From NCBI GenBank assembly GCA_022766165.1, contig QYLO01000008.1:1-64000 (forward strand): a stretch of 64,000 bases of DNA, written 5' to 3'. Source of the stretch: Candidatus Electrothrix gigas. GTDB lineage: Bacteria > Desulfobacterota > Desulfobulbia > Desulfobulbales > Desulfobulbaceae. This document shows, piece after piece, positions 35,552 to 45,690 of this stretch. Position numbers and translations under genes: made by a program. Below the pieces are notes generated by a model. The model was not told the DNA's origin, did no database searches, and saw nothing but the letters and a program-made list of their open reading frames with translations. The stretch's first letter is position 1. Each line of letters begins with the position of its first letter.

Positions 35552-36526
35552 TTATTTTTGCACCAATGTATATTTTTTTCGGCCTGCTCTGACCATTTCC
35601 CGGACAACATCCTCTAAGGCAAAGCCTGCCTGCCAACCAAGTTCCTGCTTTGCCTTGCCTGGATTACCACAACCTTTCCGAATATCTGCGGGCCTGAGCA
35701 GGGTTGGAACACTGACAACATGATCCTGCCAGTTCAGTCCCACCTCCTGAAAAGCCAAGGCAACAAAGTCCAGCAATGATCTGCTGGTGCCGGTGGCAAT
35801 CACATAATCCTGGGGTTTCTCCTGCTGGAGCATCAGATACATGGCCTTGACATATTCCGGGGCCCAACCCCAATCGCGGTAAATATCCATATTGCCAAGC
35901 TGTAACTGCTCCTTACTTCCTGCAGCGATCCGACAGGCAGCAGCAATAATTTTACCTGTCACAAAGCGTTCCGGTCGCAGGGGTGATTCATGATTAAAAA
36001 GAATACCTGTACAGGCAAACAGGTCATAGGCTTCCCGATAATTTGCCACAATCCAGTGTGCTGATGCCTTAGCCACAGCATAGGGACTACGAGGCCGAAA
36101 GGGTGTTTCCTCGTCAGCCTTGCTCCCATCGGTATCACCAAAACACTCGCTGGACCCGGCATTATAAAAACGGATGTTTCGCCCTGTAAAACGAATGGCT
36201 TCAAGAAAGTTGAGGGTTGCTGTGCTGATGCTCTCTAAGGTTTCCACAGGTTGCTCAAAAGAGAGTCCCACAGAACTTTGTCCAGCAAGATTGTAGACCT
36301 CGTCCGGTTCAGTTTCCTGTAACGTTTTTAGGACACTGCGAAAATCATTGGCTGCAAGGGAAACCAAACAGACCTGCTCCTTGATTCCCAAACAGGACAA
36401 ATTGGCAAACGAGCTGGACAGGGCATCACGAGAGGCCCCGTAAACCTGGTATCCTTTATTTAATAACAAGCGGGCAAGATAGGCTCCATCCTGACCCGAG
36501 GCTCCGCTGATCAATGCTGTCTTCAT
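35552..36526 (-). CDS. gmd: GDP-mannose 4,6-dehydratase
   Basis: A 324-residue extended short-chain dehydrogenase: NADP site GASGQDGAYLARLL (Gmd signature), catalytic SSECFG and YAVAKASAHW (YxxxK), and a C-terminal RDWGWAPEYVKAMY segment. It converts GDP-mannose to GDP-4-keto-6-deoxymannose, precursor of GDP-fucose or GDP-rhamnose used in surface glycans. First of a run of minus-strand sugar genes in coordinate order; transcribed last. Slightly short for the family but all motifs are present. Confidence 0.92.
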   Translation of the reverse strand: MKTALISGASGQDGAYLARLLLNKGYQVYGASRDALSSSFANLSCLGIKEQVCLVSLAANDFRSVLKTLQETEPDEVYNLAGQSSVGLSFEQPVETLESISTATLNFLEAIRFTGRNIRFYNAGSSECFGDTDGSKADEETPFRPRSPYAVAKASAHWIVANYREAYDLFACTGILFNHESPLRPERFVTGKIIAAACRIAAGSKEQLQLGNMDIYRDWGWAPEYVKAMYLMLQQEKPQDYVIATGTSRSLLDFVALAFQEVGLNWQDHVVSVPTLLRPADIRKGCGNPGKAKQELGWQAGFALEDVVREMVRAGRKKYTLVQK

Positions 36527-36551
36527 CTGTTCTTCTCTGTTTCCTTTTCTG

Positions 36552-37694
36552 TCAGTCTGTCAGGGAATGCAATATTCGGAGAGTCTGCTCCGCAGTCCGT
36601 TCCCAGGTAAAGCTCTTGGCCCATTGACGGCCCTTCCTGACCTGTTCTGTACGCTCCTGTTCAGACAAGTTCAATACCTCCATAATTTTATGAGCAAGAA
36701 GCGATGGTTCAGCCTTTTCTGCATAAACAGCATATTGACCACCGACTTCTGGTAAAGAAGCAGCTTGTACCGTCACCACAGGCAATCCGGCCATCATAGC
36801 CTCCAGTACCGGAAGACCAAAGCCCTCATAGGTGGAGGGCAGCACAAACATGGTTGCCTCATGATACAGAGCCTGAAGTTCTCTGTCTATCAGTCCTTGC
36901 AAGCGAATCACTCGTTTTGGATTCTGTACACGCTGGAGCTGTTCCTGAACAGGTTGTTCACCGCGACGCGCCTTTCCTACCAGAACAAGTTGATGGGGAA
37001 TGCGCTTTTCGAGCAGGGCAAAGGCGGCAATAAGTTTATCCACATTTTTATGAGGATAGGTATGGGCGACACAGAGAATATAAGGGGAGCAAATCCCGAG
37101 TTTTTGTATAAGCTGCGCAGTATCATCTGCTGTTCCAAGCCTGTGGGCAAAGGCATCAGTAACACCGAGCAGTATTGGATGCACTTTTTCTGCTTTGGCA
37201 AAACCGTACTTTACTACCTCCTGTCGGGAAAATTCCGAGATCGTCAGCACAGCTTGGCAACGGACACAGGCGGTTCTCACCAAAACATTCAACGTAACTC
37301 TCTCCAGCAACGTCATGTCTTCTGGATAGCTCTTATACTGAAGATCACAGACCGTCACTGCTTGAGGCGAAAAACAAAGTGCAGGGGCCGTGTATCCAGG
37401 TGACCAGAGTACGTTTACTTTTGCTTTTCGGGCAAAAAAGGGGAGCAGCAACTGTTCCAGCAAAATGCGCAAGGGACGTACAGCGGCCTGACAGGGGAGC
37501 CGGTAAAACTCCACTTCCTTATATTTGGCAAGATCTGCCCGAAGCAGACTATCATTTTCCTGATTGGTGAAAAGAACCAAGGTGTCCTGTTCTTTCACAA
37601 GAGTGGCCAGAGCAATCAGGGTTCTCCGCAGATAAACCTCTGTCCCACCCACATCCCCTGGCACCAGAAACAGGGTATTTATCCCGATACGCAT
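36552..37694 (-). CDS. GT4-family glycosyltransferase
   Basis: A 380-residue retaining GT-B enzyme. The donor-binding E-x7-E motif is in PSTYEGFGLPVLEAM near residue 300, and a CVAHTYPHKNVDKLI segment opens the C-terminal domain. It would transfer a nucleotide sugar, plausibly GDP-linked given gmd downstream, onto a glycan in the cytoplasm. The acceptor is unknown. Spaced 25 nt from gmd and 7 nt from the GT2 gene. Confidence 0.9.
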   Translation of the reverse strand: MRIGINTLFLVPGDVGGTEVYLRRTLIALATLVKEQDTLVLFTNQENDSLLRADLAKYKEVEFYRLPCQAAVRPLRILLEQLLLPFFARKAKVNVLWSPGYTAPALCFSPQAVTVCDLQYKSYPEDMTLLERVTLNVLVRTACVRCQAVLTISEFSRQEVVKYGFAKAEKVHPILLGVTDAFAHRLGTADDTAQLIQKLGICSPYILCVAHTYPHKNVDKLIAAFALLEKRIPHQLVLVGKARRGEQPVQEQLQRVQNPKRVIRLQGLIDRELQALYHEATMFVLPSTYEGFGLPVLEAMMAGLPVVTVQAASLPEVGGQYAVYAEKAEPSLLAHKIMEVLNLSEQERTEQVRKGRQWAKSFTWERTAEQTLRILHSLTD

Positions 37695-37701
37695 ACCTGC
37701 C

Positions 37702-38532
37702 TCATCCTCTTTTTTCTCTACCTGCTGTTCCTACTGTTTTTTTTCGCATGTGTGCCATGACGGCATAGGTACCGACAATCCCCCAGCGAACAAAAAAATG
37801 AACCAGGGTTTGCAGGCTGAAAGAACCTGCATCTTTTTTGACAGAAAGGTATTCTTCCTCAAACTGGATCTGAAAGTTTTGACCACTAATGGAACTCTCA
37901 TGCCAACGAAAGGCAGCGAGCGGATCACCAGCAACCTGGACTGCATCACCGGAGTGCCAAAGGCGAAGAATAAAATCATAATCCCAGGCAGCCACCATGT
38001 TTTCTGGCAGTACACCCGCCTGTTCCACTGCCTGCCGACGAAAAAACAAGGCAGGTTGGGAAAGGTAATTAATACATTGATAGGTGAAGCGTGAGGAAAA
38101 GGGATAAAAAAACTCCTTAAAACGGGTAATCCCAGAGCGGATTTCCTGTCCTTGCTCATTGATAATCGGACAGTTCCCAAAACAAAAGGCAGCATCAGCT
38201 CGACAGGCCAACGCCTGCGCAACACGCTCTAAAGTTCTGGGATAATAGATATCATCGGCATTCAACCAGGCAAGTACATCGCCTGTTGCCAATCGCAATC
38301 CCTTGTTAATGGCATTGGCTGGACCAGTATCCGGCTCTATCACCGTATGAGCAATATCATCATGATAACGCTGAAGAATCTCATGGGAGTCATCCGTGCT
38401 TCCACCATCAATAACAATATATTCCAGTTCAATATTGTCTCCTGCCTGATTGATAACACTCTGGAGTGTTTGTTCAAGAAATCGTTCGCCATTATAATTT
38501 GGCGTTATAATAGAAAAGCGCATGGGAGTCAA
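37702..38532 (-). CDS. GT2-family glycosyltransferase
   Basis: A 276-residue GT-A enzyme with the family opening FSIITPNYNGERFLEQTL, the nucleotide-binding VIDGGSTDDSHEIL and the metal-binding WLNADD. It lacks extra membrane segments, apart from a hydrophobic C-terminus, so it is cytoplasmic or peripheral. Overlaps the start of the neighbouring membrane protein gene end by 4 nt. Probably extends the same glycan as its neighbours. Confidence 0.92.
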   Translation of the reverse strand: MTPMRFSIITPNYNGERFLEQTLQSVINQAGDNIELEYIVIDGGSTDDSHEILQRYHDDIAHTVIEPDTGPANAINKGLRLATGDVLAWLNADDIYYPRTLERVAQALACRADAAFCFGNCPIINEQGQEIRSGITRFKEFFYPFSSRFTYQCINYLSQPALFFRRQAVEQAGVLPENMVAAWDYDFILRLWHSGDAVQVAGDPLAAFRWHESSISGQNFQIQFEEEYLSVKKDAGSFSLQTLVHFFVRWGIVGTYAVMAHMRKKTVGTAGREKRG

Positions 38533-40625
38533 ATTCTCCCTTTACGTGTGCAATCAAGTCCAACAAGGGCGGGAAGAAAGAGCAATCCTAAGTAGAGAAA
38601 ATAATAATATCGCCAGTTAAAAATCCGCAAATACACCAAGGGAAGAGAGCCTGCCAGCAGCATAACTCCTAGAGTTGCGGTGTTGGGGAACCACCAAAAC
38701 AGCAGGGTGAAAATTGGCAACAGTCCGAGCAGCCAAACCGGATTCCAGGAAAGCCATACCCAAGGTTCCTGATAGCTTTTCTCGTAAACCAGCATGGCGG
38801 CCTTTCTGAGTTGAGGGAACGCAACAACCTCTTGCTGATACGGGTAAAGATCCCACCAGCCAGCATGCAGGAGGAACCACCAGGCATATCGGTCATGGAA
38901 ATAATAATGAAATTTATCCCATTTCTGTGCTGTTTGATTGATATTCAAAACGGTCATATAGTTATGCAGCGTCCTCTCTGCATCGCCCGCAATATTTTTT
39001 ACTGACAACTGTTTGGTATAGCCACTTATTTTTTGGGTGAAAAAGCCTGTGTCTGCTATTTTACCCACAGAATAGAGTGCTGTAAAAGCAAATCCTGTGA
39101 CAAGCATACAGGCCACAAGAGCAATCAGCACCTTTTTTACTGGCACTAAACCAAGGAGCAGAAAAAGAATTGGCAAAATAAAGAGGTATACCAGCCCATT
39201 ATGACGAATAAAGGCTAAAAAAAGGCTGAGAAGTATCAGGGAAACAATTCGTTGTCCAGTCCAGCGCAGACGACCCTGCTGCCTTTCCCGTGAAAATTTT
39301 ATCAGGAGACAGCCCCAAAAGACGACCAGCAGTGCAAAGGGAATATCCTTCCACAGCATAAGATTATACAGAGCTATCGGAACAGAACCCAGTATAAAGA
39401 GAAACCAGCAGGCGAGTAATACCCTCTGTACCCTCTGTACACCCTGCCGGTAGAGCCAAAAGCCAAACCAGGAAATCAACAGGGCTGTACAAAGTACCTG
39501 AGTAAGAGGCACTATGACTGGATTACTCCATATATGGTAAAGGTACTTATACAGAATCACATTCATGAACGGATGATCATTCACAAATACGTCGGGTAAC
39601 ATGGCTGCTCGCCAAATTTTCAGCGAATCAACAGACATCACACCAGGCCAGAACGCTGCCAGCCATAGGCCAAAGACAGCTAAACTGGTGCCAAACATGG
39701 CCCAGAAAACATATCTTTTTTCGTCAAGAAAACAAGCTGTAAGTCCCCCGAGCCTGCGAACAGTCTGTAGAAGAGCAGCAACTAACCACACTGAAAGCAA
39801 AGAAAAAAGCACCTGCCAACAAAACTGCACTGGATGAAAAAACGACCGCATCTCGTGCAGTACATTAGTAAAGTGAATTTTGCCAAGAACCGGCTGCTGT
39901 CCTTTAAGTAAATCAACAACTTTTCCTTTTCCGTGAATCTCTGCACTGGTGAGACTCACGGGTTTAGGTTTATCACTATAAGAACTTAAAATTTGCAACG
40001 CATGCACAGGATAGCGGGGCAGTGCCGTTTGTACGGAAAATGCGCCGTCCGAACCAAGGAGCCAATAATCAAACTGTTTACATTTTGCCTCCACATTGGC
40101 TATGTATAAATCATGTTCAACCCGTTGTCCGTTTACAGTAATACTGGCGATTCCTGAATGATTATTTGTTCTGAACTTGATGCCGATATGTGAGGTTGGC
40201 GAAAGAGTAACAGACACCTGTTGATTATCGTTAAAATGGAGTGCGTTACCTACATAGCGTCCATGTCGATGTGCTGCCAACGTACTCAGATCAAAGGGGA
40301 CACTATCGACCAGTAAGGCTGTACAGACGACTTCCTTACTAAGAGATGCTGAACTTCTTTTCCCTGTTGCACCAAAAGAAATTTGAGAAATTATCTCTCC
40401 TTCTGATCTTCTCTGAAGAAGTGGAAAGGTCCGTTGTTCGTATGTGTTAAATCCCTCTCCACTGTTCCAGCGCACCAGAAGCAAAGGATTTTTTGCGTTG
40501 GCTCGCCCTTGTAGAACGAGTATAGAAGGTTCGTACCAGCCTGTACCGAAAACAAAAAAAACTAAGAAAAAGACAAAAAGAAATAATGTGCATTTTCTCT
40601 GCGAAAAGGAAATATTTTCAAACAC
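38529..40625 (-). CDS. Large polytopic membrane protein, GT-C-like (DUF6020-like)
   Basis: A 698-residue protein. One N-terminal membrane segment is followed by a periplasmic beta-rich part (about residues 35-270) and then ten or more membrane helices. The loop WPGVMSVDSLKIWRAAMLPD with NDHPF resembles the catalytic loop region of GT-C/DUF6020-like enzymes that use lipid-linked sugars. Inference: adds sugar on the outer face of the membrane. It overlaps the GT2 gene by 4 nt. Confidence 0.7.
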   Translation of the reverse strand: MFENISFSQRKCTLFLFVFFLVFFVFGTGWYEPSILVLQGRANAKNPLLLVRWNSGEGFNTYEQRTFPLLQRRSEGEIISQISFGATGKRSSASLSKEVVCTALLVDSVPFDLSTLAAHRHGRYVGNALHFNDNQQVSVTLSPTSHIGIKFRTNNHSGIASITVNGQRVEHDLYIANVEAKCKQFDYWLLGSDGAFSVQTALPRYPVHALQILSSYSDKPKPVSLTSAEIHGKGKVVDLLKGQQPVLGKIHFTNVLHEMRSFFHPVQFCWQVLFSLLSVWLVAALLQTVRRLGGLTACFLDEKRYVFWAMFGTSLAVFGLWLAAFWPGVMSVDSLKIWRAAMLPDVFVNDHPFMNVILYKYLYHIWSNPVIVPLTQVLCTALLISWFGFWLYRQGVQRVQRVLLACWFLFILGSVPIALYNLMLWKDIPFALLVVFWGCLLIKFSRERQQGRLRWTGQRIVSLILLSLFLAFIRHNGLVYLFILPILFLLLGLVPVKKVLIALVACMLVTGFAFTALYSVGKIADTGFFTQKISGYTKQLSVKNIAGDAERTLHNYMTVLNINQTAQKWDKFHYYFHDRYAWWFLLHAGWWDLYPYQQEVVAFPQLRKAAMLVYEKSYQEPWVWLSWNPVWLLGLLPIFTLLFWWFPNTATLGVMLLAGSLPLVYLRIFNWRYYYFLYLGLLFLPALVGLDCTRKGRI

Positions 40626-40634
40626 GACAAAATC

Positions 40635-41684
40635 CTATTTTCGTCCGGACAACATGAGTTGCTCAAGAAAATCCGCTATTTTTTTCGTATGGCCTTGCTG
40701 TACAAGGTAGGTATGGTCAACAGTCTTATCCTGTTTATTCAGCCAATAATTACTGCCGTCGAGTCGTACCATATTTTTTCCCGTGTTTTTCGACCAAAGT
40801 TTTGTTTGCTGGCCGTTTGCCGTTACCACAGCGTAATAAACTGCAACCTGATCCCAACTGGGGCGATCTCTTAAACCGTTATATACTTCATAACTCCGTC
40901 GCACCGGGTTGGGCGATGCTGTTTTCTGTAATCCAGCACCGGTCAGCACATCTTTTCCGATTTCAAAACCGCTAAAGACTACTGGTGTGGGCCAATGTGC
41001 AATCACATACGAGGTGGAAGCACTGTCCTGGTAAAAATTCCATTCTCGCCCGGATGGGTATTCTCCACCCATGCAGACCAAACGCTGTACCTTTTGTTGC
41101 ACCAGCTCTATTCCGTCCAGAGGAGATATGTCATCGGCTTTGGAACGGAGAAGGTTGGCCAAGTTGGTCAGATAACCAATGGTTACCAAGGTCACGCTTT
41201 GATCCGGTTGCTTGGCAAGGGTGCGCCGATAAAGCATCATCGCATCAGGGGCTTCCGCACCGGTTTTGCTGTCATGGGGAAATTTTTCGGCGATAATCCG
41301 GGTATATTTTGACTCATGCTGGACAGCTTTTCCCTTGATCATCCCGACGGGGATATCAGGTTGATTGAACCAAGTATTCAAGGCATCCAGACAGGGAACA
41401 CTCCACGGGTCACCCGAGGAAACCTGCATCGCCAATATCTGTACCCTGCTCTGATGTGCTAAACTGTGCAGCAAAGCCACAGCTCCCACATCATCCACAT
41501 CCGAAGAGATATCCGTATCAAGAATTAGCCGGAGCATCTGGTCTGATGATGCTTTTGATAATTTTTCCGACAAAGGCTCGTTTTTTTCCTGACAGGCCGC
41601 AAGCAGGCAGGCTGTACATACGAGTATAGGTACGAAACGCCCTGTAAAGAGCTTTTTTCTTTGTCCGGCTCGAAATACCCTCAT
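40635..41684 (-). CDS. Inosine/uridine-type nucleoside hydrolase lipoprotein
   Basis: About 349 residues. A lipoprotein signal (CTACLLAAC) precedes an IUNH domain with the Ca-binding motif LILDTDISSDVDDVGA and a VTIGYLTNLANLL segment. The family hydrolyses nucleosides to base and ribose. A periplasmic lipid-anchored form could scavenge nucleosides, or the fold may have been recruited for another N- or O-glycoside in this glycan cluster. The ATG at 41684 overlaps the HAD gene stop as ATGA and starts the signal peptide. Confidence 0.82.
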   Translation of the reverse strand: MRVFRAGQRKKLFTGRFVPILVCTACLLAACQEKNEPLSEKLSKASSDQMLRLILDTDISSDVDDVGAVALLHSLAHQSRVQILAMQVSSGDPWSVPCLDALNTWFNQPDIPVGMIKGKAVQHESKYTRIIAEKFPHDSKTGAEAPDAMMLYRRTLAKQPDQSVTLVTIGYLTNLANLLRSKADDISPLDGIELVQQKVQRLVCMGGEYPSGREWNFYQDSASTSYVIAHWPTPVVFSGFEIGKDVLTGAGLQKTASPNPVRRSYEVYNGLRDRPSWDQVAVYYAVVTANGQQTKLWSKNTGKNMVRLDGSNYWLNKQDKTVDHTYLVQQGHTKKIADFLEQLMLSGRK

Positions 41685-43819
41685 GGAAACTCGCGACGAA
41701 AACGCCTGTACCCATTGATATGGCGGTAAAAATCTAGACCCAGCCGACGAAGAATAATCGGAGGCCACGTACCCATCTCCAAGATGGCTGGATTTTTTCG
41801 CATAGTAATGAAATTCCAGCAACGATCCTTTAAAGAAAGATTACCTTCTGTACGAAAATCAGTATATTCAAAGACTCCAAAATTTTCCAGATGATAAAGG
41901 CGTTCAAAAAACTCAATTTCTTCGACGGTAGGGGTAAAGACCATCCGGGCATGGCAACGGGCAAACCATTCCGGCTCTGGTAAGGTACAGTCTGAACGCA
42001 AAAACGCTCGATTTAACATGCAGACATCCGTGTACATCTGCTCTTGCAGGGGAAGAATTTTCTCACGAAAAAGCCGTCGTTCTTCAGGCAAATCTAGGGT
42101 AGTGACCAGTACTTCTCTCTTCCTCTCCCTCGTATCTCTAATATGCTCCCTGATTTCCCGCTGATGATCAGCAGGCAGTTGCGCAAACTGTTCTGGAGTA
42201 AAATAACCGTCTGCACTACCGTGGGAAGCACCCAGCATCATCTCAAACAGCGATCGGTTATTATTGTACACGTTAAAATATGGTAAAGACCGGGTAGTAT
42301 CAAAGAGGATGCCCTGTTTTTTGTTGTTGTCCTCTGGTTCTGCGGCAAGAAGAAAACCTGCATAAAAACCCTGCATGGCAACCTGGCCTTCCAGAATATT
42401 ATAGATATTCTCCTGAATAGAGCCTTTCCAGCCCACATCCACAACGGTCAACCCGGCCTGTTTATAGGCAATTCCCAGCGAATCCAGATAGAGCAAAAAA
42501 TTACTGCGCTGCTGCTGTCGTCGTTCTTCATAGAGTTGCTGAAAGGAATCTGCGGCAAGCAGAGAACGGAACTCCGTACTGTCAGCAAAATTGGGTACCC
42601 GGGTCCCATAGTCAATACCAGTCTTTGCACAGAGTGATTGGGCCAGAGAATCTTCAAAATTCAGGCTCAGAAGAAAATCCTTTGGTGAAATATCCCGATA
42701 AGAGGCAAAAAGGCGGCTAAAGTCCTCTTCTGCCAAGGGGCGTAAGGAGGCAACAAAGGTGGCCTTACGGGAAACCAGCAAATAATGGGTGCGGATAATC
42801 CGACAACCAAACAGATCCTCTTGCATCCGATCAAAGAGCTTTTTGAGAAACTCCCCTTCCTTGGAAAAAAAAACAACATCCTGCACCTGCTGTTCCTGCA
42901 AGGTCTCAAAGAGCTTATAGGTAAAGTACCAAAGCGTAGTACTCATCTCCTGAAACACGCTCTGAGTAGAATGATTACTGGAATGGGTGGAACCTGCCTC
43001 GCTAAAACGCTGGCGTACTCTGGTGGACTCGTGGAGCATGTCTGGCTGCCAGTTTTCATAAAAAATTTTCTGCTGAGGATTGAGGAGATAGAGAGATCTG
43101 ACCCCAAGATTATCTGATTGTTTTACATCAGAGGTCAGATTATCTCCGATCATCAACATCTGTTTAGGCGAGCATCCCAACTCTGCACAGACCTTGCTGT
43201 ACAATCGCCCAGAACTTTTGGCTACGCCATGATCTGCTGAAACATAGATATGATCAAAATACTTGCGAATACCCATACTTTCCAGCATGACCTGAAACCA
43301 CGGACTGGGCAAATAGAAATCAGAGATCAACACAGTGTGCAGGCCCTGTTCCCGTAACCAGGCAAGTACTTGGATAGACTCTAGGCAGGGTTGCTGAACC
43401 GCCCTTTCCACCACAGTTTCTATGGAAAGAATCTGTTCTGTGAAACGGGCATTACTCTCAAGCCGGGGGATATTTCCCAAGGCCCGTTGCAAGAGGGTAC
43501 GATAGACCGGGGCAAAAGAGTGCAGATAAAACTCTACCTCTCCTCCAGCCGCCTGACTCTGGACACAGATCTCGTGTTCCAACTGCTGGCGCAGGGTATA
43601 CAGTTGATCTGCTGGTGGCAGATTATAGAGCAAGGCACGATGCAGTTTAGCAGCAAGTTGCTTGGTATATTCCGGCTCAATTTTGCGAACAACCAGGGTG
43701 TCAAAATAATCAAAGCAAAAAAACTGCACGCCCTCTTCAGACTGTTGCCAGAGGTATTGACAAACCGTTTCCGGGGAATCTTTTCCTATGGTCCAGGTGA
43801 TCAACCTTTCTCTTGTCAT
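41681..43819 (-). CDS. HAD-superfamily hydrolase with long C-terminal extension (COG5610-like)
   Basis: About 712 residues. Residues about 35-270 hold HAD motifs: I FDYFDTLVVR, II LISDFYLPS, III with Lys in VAKSSGRLY, IV MLMIGDNLTSDV. The rest (about 290-712) has a glycosyltransferase-cluster association and no motif I can name. HAD enzymes remove phosphate or, in such clusters, may act on sugar phosphates. Start 43819 avoids an unlikely extension to 43894. Stop overlaps the nucleoside hydrolase start. Confidence 0.75.
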   Translation of the reverse strand: MTRERLITWTIGKDSPETVCQYLWQQSEEGVQFFCFDYFDTLVVRKIEPEYTKQLAAKLHRALLYNLPPADQLYTLRQQLEHEICVQSQAAGGEVEFYLHSFAPVYRTLLQRALGNIPRLESNARFTEQILSIETVVERAVQQPCLESIQVLAWLREQGLHTVLISDFYLPSPWFQVMLESMGIRKYFDHIYVSADHGVAKSSGRLYSKVCAELGCSPKQMLMIGDNLTSDVKQSDNLGVRSLYLLNPQQKIFYENWQPDMLHESTRVRQRFSEAGSTHSSNHSTQSVFQEMSTTLWYFTYKLFETLQEQQVQDVVFFSKEGEFLKKLFDRMQEDLFGCRIIRTHYLLVSRKATFVASLRPLAEEDFSRLFASYRDISPKDFLLSLNFEDSLAQSLCAKTGIDYGTRVPNFADSTEFRSLLAADSFQQLYEERRQQQRSNFLLYLDSLGIAYKQAGLTVVDVGWKGSIQENIYNILEGQVAMQGFYAGFLLAAEPEDNNKKQGILFDTTRSLPYFNVYNNNRSLFEMMLGASHGSADGYFTPEQFAQLPADHQREIREHIRDTRERKREVLVTTLDLPEERRLFREKILPLQEQMYTDVCMLNRAFLRSDCTLPEPEWFARCHARMVFTPTVEEIEFFERLYHLENFGVFEYTDFRTEGNLSLKDRCWNFITMRKNPAILEMGTWPPIILRRLGLDFYRHINGYRRFRREFP

Positions 43820-43925
43820 AGCATGATGTCTGTTGAACTTTCTCGGTTGGACACACTGTCTCCTCTCTACGGGATACTCCAAGGGCGAATACAAGATTCG
43901 CTCCTACAATTCTCCAAAAAAATTT

Positions 43926-45383
43926 TTACAAAACAGGATGAACATCTTTTATTCCGGCCCGCAGCTCCACATTCCAGGCGGCCCGCAGCAGTGCCTCCTC
44001 CTGAAAATGGCTTGCCTGCAACTGCATTCCAATGGGCAGGCCATCTCCAGAAAAACCACACGGCACGGAAAGCCCAGGAGTACCAGCCAAATTAGCTGAG
44101 ATGGTTAAGATGTCTGATAGATACAGGGCCAGTTGATCTCCGCTTTTCTGACCGATCTGCCAAGCTGGTGTTGGTGTCACCGGTGAAGCCATTACATCGC
44201 ACTGACTAAAAGCCTTGGCAAAATCCTCTTTAATCAGGGTGCGGACCTGAGAAGCCTTTTTATAATAGGCATCATAATAGCCAGCAGACAGGGCATAGGT
44301 TCCGATCAGAATACGCCGCTTGACCTCATCCCCAAAGCCCTGAGATCTGGTCTGTTTGTACATATCAATCAGGCTCTCTGCCTCAAGATCCCGCTTACAG
44401 TAGCGAACTCCGTCAAAACGGGCCAGATTGGAGCTGGCCTCAGCCGGAGCAATCAGATAATAGACAGCCACGCAGTATTCAGTATGAGGCAAAGAAACCT
44501 CCACGATCTCTGCACCAGCCTCTCTGAGCATGGCAATACCGGCACGAACCGCCTTATCCACTTCCGGATCCAGTCCTTCCCCGAAATACTCCTGCGGAAT
44601 GCCCACCCGAACCCCCTGCATACCATCCTCAAGGGCTGCTGTATAATCCGGCACATCTTGCTGAATTGAAGTGGAATCAAGGGCATCATGACCAGCAATG
44701 GCGTTCATCATCAGGGCGCAGTCTGCCACATCCTTGGTCAACGGTCCGACCTGGTCCAGAGAAGAGGCAAAGGCCACCAGCCCATAACGGGAAACTCGCC
44801 CATACGTGGGTTTCATGCCCACGACCCCGCAAAGGGAGGCGGGCTGACGAATAGAGCCGCCAGTATCAGAGCCAAGTGAACCCAGACATTCACTGGCAGC
44901 AACCGAGGCTGCTGAACCACCACTGGAGCCACCAGTCACGTAGCCAGCCTTCCAGGGATTTTCAGGAACACTGTAGGCGCAGTTCTCATTGGTGGAACCC
45001 ATTGCAAACTCATCCATACTCACCTTGCCCAACAGGACTGCATCAGCCTGCTTCAACTTTTCAACCACAGTCGCATTGTATGGTGGCACAAAGCCTTGCA
45101 GAATCTTGGAACCACAGGTGGTGGGCATGTCTTTGGTACAGAGTACATCCTTGATGGAGAGCGGCAAGCCACAGAGCATTCCACCCTGTCCTGCTTGCAA
45201 TTTTTTATCTGCTGCTTCTGCGGCGACCAGGGCCTGTTCCTTATGTAAACTCAGGTAGGCATTGACCTTGCCCTCAACCTGATCAATACGCTTGAAAAGA
45301 GATTCGGTTAAGGCGACTGAGGTGATTTCCCGGGCAACCAGTTTATCTTTTGCCTGCTGCAGGGTAAGGGTATATAAATCCAT
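43926..45383 (-). CDS. gatA: Aspartyl/glutamyl-tRNA amidotransferase subunit A
   Basis: A 485-residue amidase with the Ser-cisSer-Lys triad: Lys in [11 protein letters not shown], Ser pair in [10 protein letters not shown] and [13 protein letters not shown]. GatA releases ammonia from glutamine for amidation of Glu-tRNA(Gln) or Asp-tRNA(Asn) in the GatCAB complex. gatB and gatC are not in the window. The ATG at 45383 gives the usual start MDLYTLT. Length is normal. Confidence 0.95.
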   Translation of the reverse strand: MDLYTLTLQQAKDKLVAREITSVALTESLFKRIDQVEGKVNAYLSLHKEQALVAAEAADKKLQAGQGGMLCGLPLSIKDVLCTKDMPTTCGSKILQGFVPPYNATVVEKLKQADAVLLGKVSMDEFAMGSTNENCAYSVPENPWKAGYVTGGSSGGSAASVAASECLGSLGSDTGGSIRQPASLCGVVGMKPTYGRVSRYGLVAFASSLDQVGPLTKDVADCALMMNAIAGHDALDSTSIQQDVPDYTAALEDGMQGVRVGIPQEYFGEGLDPEVDKAVRAGIAMLREAGAEIVEVSLPHTEYCVAVYYLIAPAEASSNLARFDGVRYCKRDLEAESLIDMYKQTRSQGFGDEVKRRILIGTYALSAGYYDAYYKKASQVRTLIKEDFAKAFSQCDVMASPVTPTPAWQIGQKSGDQLALYLSDILTISANLAGTPGLSVPCGFSGDGLPIGMQLQASHFQEEALLRAAWNVELRAGIKDVHPVL

Positions 45384-45690
45384 AGGTGTCTTTTTTCTCG
45401 TTTTCAGCTGTTCTCGGCGTGAGGGATCTCTCAAAAAATAATTTCCCTATTTTCAACAACACCGATCTGTTTTTCTTCCCCCGGGGCCAAGGAAGAGATT
45501 CCGGGGCTTGGATGAAGCCGTTTCTACAATACCAGTGCCTTGCTCTCAACACAACCTCTTTGCTACAAGTTTTTATCTTTGCCTGTTTTTCTGAAGATCT
45601 CAAGTTGCTGGGAGATACATTGATCTGGTGTGGCAAAACAGGGTGGATGGGTGGATGTGATTGCGTAGGGACAAAGGCGTGTCGAGCGGC
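45384..45690. other. Intergenic region upstream of gatA
   Basis: About 300 bases with no supported gene. Overlapping short frames on both strands (for example 45343-45636 minus) show no motif. It should contain the gatA promoter. A GC-rich inverted repeat with CCCCGG around 45480-45515 is present. Confidence 0.35.

Noticed and set aside
45343-45636. 97-codon minus-strand frame upstream of gatA
   Set aside because: No ribosome site, no motif, overlaps the gatA start; treated as non-coding.
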